Shown here: positions 6,031 to 7,790 of the stretch, one piece after another
Position numbering within the stretch: position 1 is the first letter of the stretch
Layout of the letters: each line of letters starts with the position of its first letter
Source: an uncultured Micrococcales bacterium
Lineage (GTDB): Bacteria; Actinomycetota; Actinomycetes; Actinomycetales; Microbacteriaceae
NCBI GenBank assembly: GCA_903927775.1
Contig: CAIYOE010000235.1
Span: 1-7,790, forward strand
Length of the DNA stretch: 7,790 bases
Reading direction: 5' to 3'
Program-made: the position numbers and the translations under genes
The notes under the pieces: model-generated
What the model was told of the DNA's origin: nothing
The model's database searches: none
Seen by the model: the letters and a program-made list of their open reading frames with translations, nothing else

Positions 6031-6513
6031 ATGCGTTTTGAAGTTGGAGAGACCGTAGTTTATCCACACCACGGTGCGGCCCAGATTATAGAAAAGGCTG
6101 ATCGCACTGTGCGCGGAGAAACTCGCGCCTACTTGCAACTTAAGGTTGCCCAGACTGAGCTGACCATTTGGGTGCCTCAAGAGAACGTAGAAATGGTCGG
6201 TGTACGAGACGTAATCGACAACGACGGCGTTGAGCAGGTCTTTGGTGTTCTAAAGGCAGACTTCATCGAGGAGCCAACCAACTGGAGTCGCCGTTACAAG
6301 GCCAACCTGGAAAAGCTTGCCTCTGGCGATGTCGTTAAGGTTTCCGAAGTTGTTCGCGACCTTTGGCGTCGTGACCAGGATCGCGGTCTTTCTGCTGGCG
6401 AGAAGCGCATGTTGGCAAAGGCTCGTCAAATTCTTGAATCCGAGTTGGCCTTGGCTCGCAAGCTCGATGAGCTAGGGGCAACCGCTCTGCTAGACCAGGT
6501 TTTGGCTTCCTAG
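6031..6513 (+). CDS. carD: RNA polymerase-binding transcription factor CarD
   Basis: CarD binds the RNA polymerase beta subunit and the upstream edge of the transcription bubble and stabilises open complexes, notably at rRNA promoters. The 160-residue protein has the normal length. The N-terminal RNA-polymerase-interaction domain (1-55) has the [13 protein letters not shown] signature (5-17). The helical C-terminal domain carries [20 protein letters not shown] (81-100) with the DNA-wedging Trp85, and [19 protein letters not shown] (118-136). Arg25, known in M. tuberculosis to contact polymerase, is present; the second contact residue, Arg47, is Trp here (LTIWVP). ATG start with GAGAGG at 8 nt. 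It is divergent from the lipoprotein gene and 29 bp upstream of ispDF on the same strand. Confidence 0.96.
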   Translation: MRFEVGETVVYPHHGAAQIIEKADRTVRGETRAYLQLKVAQTELTIWVPQENVEMVGVRDVIDNDGVEQVFGVLKADFIEEPTNWSRRYKANLEKLASGDVVKVSEVVRDLWRRDQDRGLSAGEKRMLAKARQILESELALARKLDELGATALLDQVLAS

Positions 6514-6542
6514 TTTTTTCTTCTAAGGCACTTGGGGTAACC

Positions 6543-7709
6543 ATGCGCGATGTTTTAGTGGTGTTGGTTGCCGCTGGTTCTGGCACTCGGCTGGGTGCGG
6601 GCATCCCTAAAGCACTGGTCAATTTGGCTGGCAAACCGCTGTTTGAACACGCCCTGCAGAGCATCTTGGCGGTGCCGAACCTGTTTCAGGTGGTTATAGC
6701 GGTTCCGGCCGATCACCACCAAGACTTCGCCCCGGTCGCTGCCCGTTATTCAAGTGCCGATGTCAACGTCGTTTTGGTGGCCGGCGGTGAAACGCGCCAG
6801 CAATCCATAGCCAACGCTCTAGCCGTTGCTCAAAGCGGACACAAAATCACTCTGGTTCACGATGCCGCCCGCGCCATGGCTAGCACCGCGCTTTTTGAGC
6901 GCGTCGGTTCTGCGGTGCGCGAGAGCGGAGCGGGTGTGCTCCCCGTGTTGCCTGTTGTAGACACCATCAAACTCGCTCAAGCTGAACTGATCATCGACAC
7001 CGTGGACCGCACCCACCTGAGAATCGCTCAGACACCACAGGGTTTTCCATCGGTGGAATTGGCGGCGGCCTATGCCCAGGCGGCAAAGCTACCCGAGGTG
7101 GAATACACCGATGACAGCTCGCTTTACTCAGCATCCGGGCGCCAAGTCATTAGCGTGATCGGCGAGGCCAAGGCCTTCAAAATCACCACGCAGCCAGATC
7201 TAGCAGCCGCCGAACAGCATTTCCAAAGCACGCTTCGCACCGGAATCGGAACCGATGTTCACAGATTTGCAGCCGATGGCCGCAAGCCACTGATTTTGGC
7301 GGGCATTGAATGGCCTAATGAGGTTGCGCTTGAGGGGCACAGCGATGGCGATGCCGTGGCCCACGCTGTTGTCGATGCCCTTTTGGCGGCTGCCGGACTC
7401 GGCGACATCGGCGGCAATTTTGGAGTGGACCGCCCCGAATACGCTGGCGCAAGTGGCGAGGTCTTTATCCGCGGCACGCTTGAGCTGCTGGCAAGCAACG
7501 GTTGGAGCGTACAAAACGTGTCGGTGCAGCTGATTGGTAACCGCCCAAAGGTGGCGCCAATGCGCGAGGCGGCTCAGGCTCGAATGACCGCTCTGGTTGG
7601 TGCACCGGTAACTATTGGGGCAACCACCACCGACGGTCTTGGTTTCCTTGGAAACAGTGAGGGCGTGGCGGCAGTAGCCACAGCGCTCATCTCGGGTAGC
7701 GCAAAGTAG
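6543..7709 (+). CDS. ispDF: Bifunctional IspD-IspF: MEP cytidylyltransferase / MEcPP synthase
   Basis: Two MEP-pathway enzymes are fused in 388 residues. The IspD half (1-about 228) makes CDP-methylerythritol from MEP and CTP. It shows AAGSGTRLGAGIPKAL (10-25) with Arg16 and Lys23, VHDAAR (105-110), DTVDRTHLRIAQTPQGF (152-168) and Lys213. The IspF half (about 231-388) cyclises CDP-ME-2-phosphate to MEcPP. It shows GTDVH with zinc ligands Asp238 and His240, GHSDGDAVAH (265-274) with third ligand His274, GDIGGNF (287-293) and ATTTDGLGF (360-368). Both active sites look complete. The linker is only a few residues around 226-232. The intervening kinase IspE is not in this window. The start ATG has GGGG (6534-6537) at 5 nt. 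It probably shares a transcript with carD and cysS. Confidence 0.96.
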   Translation: MRDVLVVLVAAGSGTRLGAGIPKALVNLAGKPLFEHALQSILAVPNLFQVVIAVPADHHQDFAPVAARYSSADVNVVLVAGGETRQQSIANALAVAQSGHKITLVHDAARAMASTALFERVGSAVRESGAGVLPVLPVVDTIKLAQAELIIDTVDRTHLRIAQTPQGFPSVELAAAYAQAAKLPEVEYTDDSSLYSASGRQVISVIGEAKAFKITTQPDLAAAEQHFQSTLRTGIGTDVHRFAADGRKPLILAGIEWPNEVALEGHSDGDAVAHAVVDALLAAAGLGDIGGNFGVDRPEYAGASGEVFIRGTLELLASNGWSVQNVSVQLIGNRPKVAPMREAAQARMTALVGAPVTIGATTTDGLGFLGNSEGVAAVATALISGSAK

Positions 7710-7718
7710 GCTAACCCT

Positions 7719-7790
7719 GTGAGCCTGCACCTTTACGATTCCCACTCTCGATCCACCCGTGCGTTTGAGCCACTGGTTCCAGGGCAGGTG
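7719..7790 (+). CDS. cysS: Cysteinyl-tRNA synthetase, first 24 codons (3' end outside window)
   Basis: A GTG at 7719 opens a frame that stays open to the window edge and encodes (M)SLHLYDSHSRSTRAF followed by EPLVPGQV. This matches the usual CysS N-terminus, where a short strand (LxLYDS) leads to FxPLxPGxV just before the CGPT segment, which would lie beyond the edge. CysS attaches cysteine to tRNA-Cys in the cytoplasm. The start lies 9 bp after the ispDF stop; the only ribosome-site-like sequence, GTAGG, overlaps that stop, so coupled translation is likely. The order carD, ispD, ispF, cysS is the same in mycobacteria, which supports the call. Confidence 0.88.
   Translation, partial: MSLHLYDSHSRSTRAFEPLVPGQV

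Noticed and set aside
7200..7745. A 181-codon open frame on the minus strand across ispDF and the start of cysS
   Set aside because: It is antisense to two firmly identified enzymes and its product has no recognisable domain; a shadow of codon bias.
1..7790. Mobile elements, CRISPR arrays, tRNA or rRNA genes, or a horizontally acquired island
   Set aside because: No transposase, regularly spaced repeats, cloverleaf structures or compositional break were seen; the content is core actinobacterial housekeeping.

Overview
The window reads as a chromosomal core segment of an actinobacterium. The best fit is a member of Microbacteriaceae or a related small-genome freshwater lineage. The evidence is the gene set and its order: CarD, LpqE-like lipoprotein, fused IspD-IspF and cysS form one neighbourhood, and gpmA, phoU, senX3 and regX3 form another. 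Both are actinobacterial signatures; in Mycobacterium tuberculosis the same sets exist but lie far apart. Base composition is moderate rather than very GC-rich, and no gene stands out as foreign. There is no transposase, integrase, CRISPR array, tRNA or rRNA. The placement below phylum level is an inference.

Layout, left to right. (1) The 3' part of a FUSC/aromatic-acid-exporter-type membrane protein (to 997) converges on a SAM-dependent methyltransferase on the minus strand (1060-1875). Their 3' ends meet in a 35-bp tandem repeat that carries hairpins. (2) The methyltransferase is divergent from gpmA (1890-2645), with only 14 bp between the possible start codons. (3) gpmA converges on phoU (2712-3362, minus) across a strong two-way terminator. 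(4) phoU is divergent from senX3-regX3 (3586-5315, plus; stop and start overlap by 4 bases). The spacer of about 220 bp holds three GTTAAC sites. (5) regX3 converges on an LpqE-like lipoprotein gene (5380-5934, minus) across a second two-way terminator with a perfect 13-bp stem. (6) The lipoprotein gene is divergent from carD (6031-6513). carD is followed closely by ispDF (6543-7709) and the first 24 codons of cysS (from 7719), probably one operon.

How the genes work together. PhoU, SenX3 and RegX3 form the phosphate-sensing module. CarD binds RNA polymerase and adjusts initiation, above all at rRNA promoters. IspDF carries out two steps of the MEP isoprenoid pathway. CysS charges tRNA-Cys. 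GpmA is the glycolytic mutase.

No wholly new system is visible. The points most worth a second look are: a SenX3 kinase with no membrane segment; the GTTAAC boxes between phoU and senX3; a mirror-image pair of GGTAAAATG promoter elements between the lipoprotein gene and carD; the stop-codon-containing tandem repeat at 985-1067; a possible pair of leaderless divergent starts at methyltransferase/gpmA; and tryptophan in place of the RNA-polymerase-contacting Arg47 of CarD.
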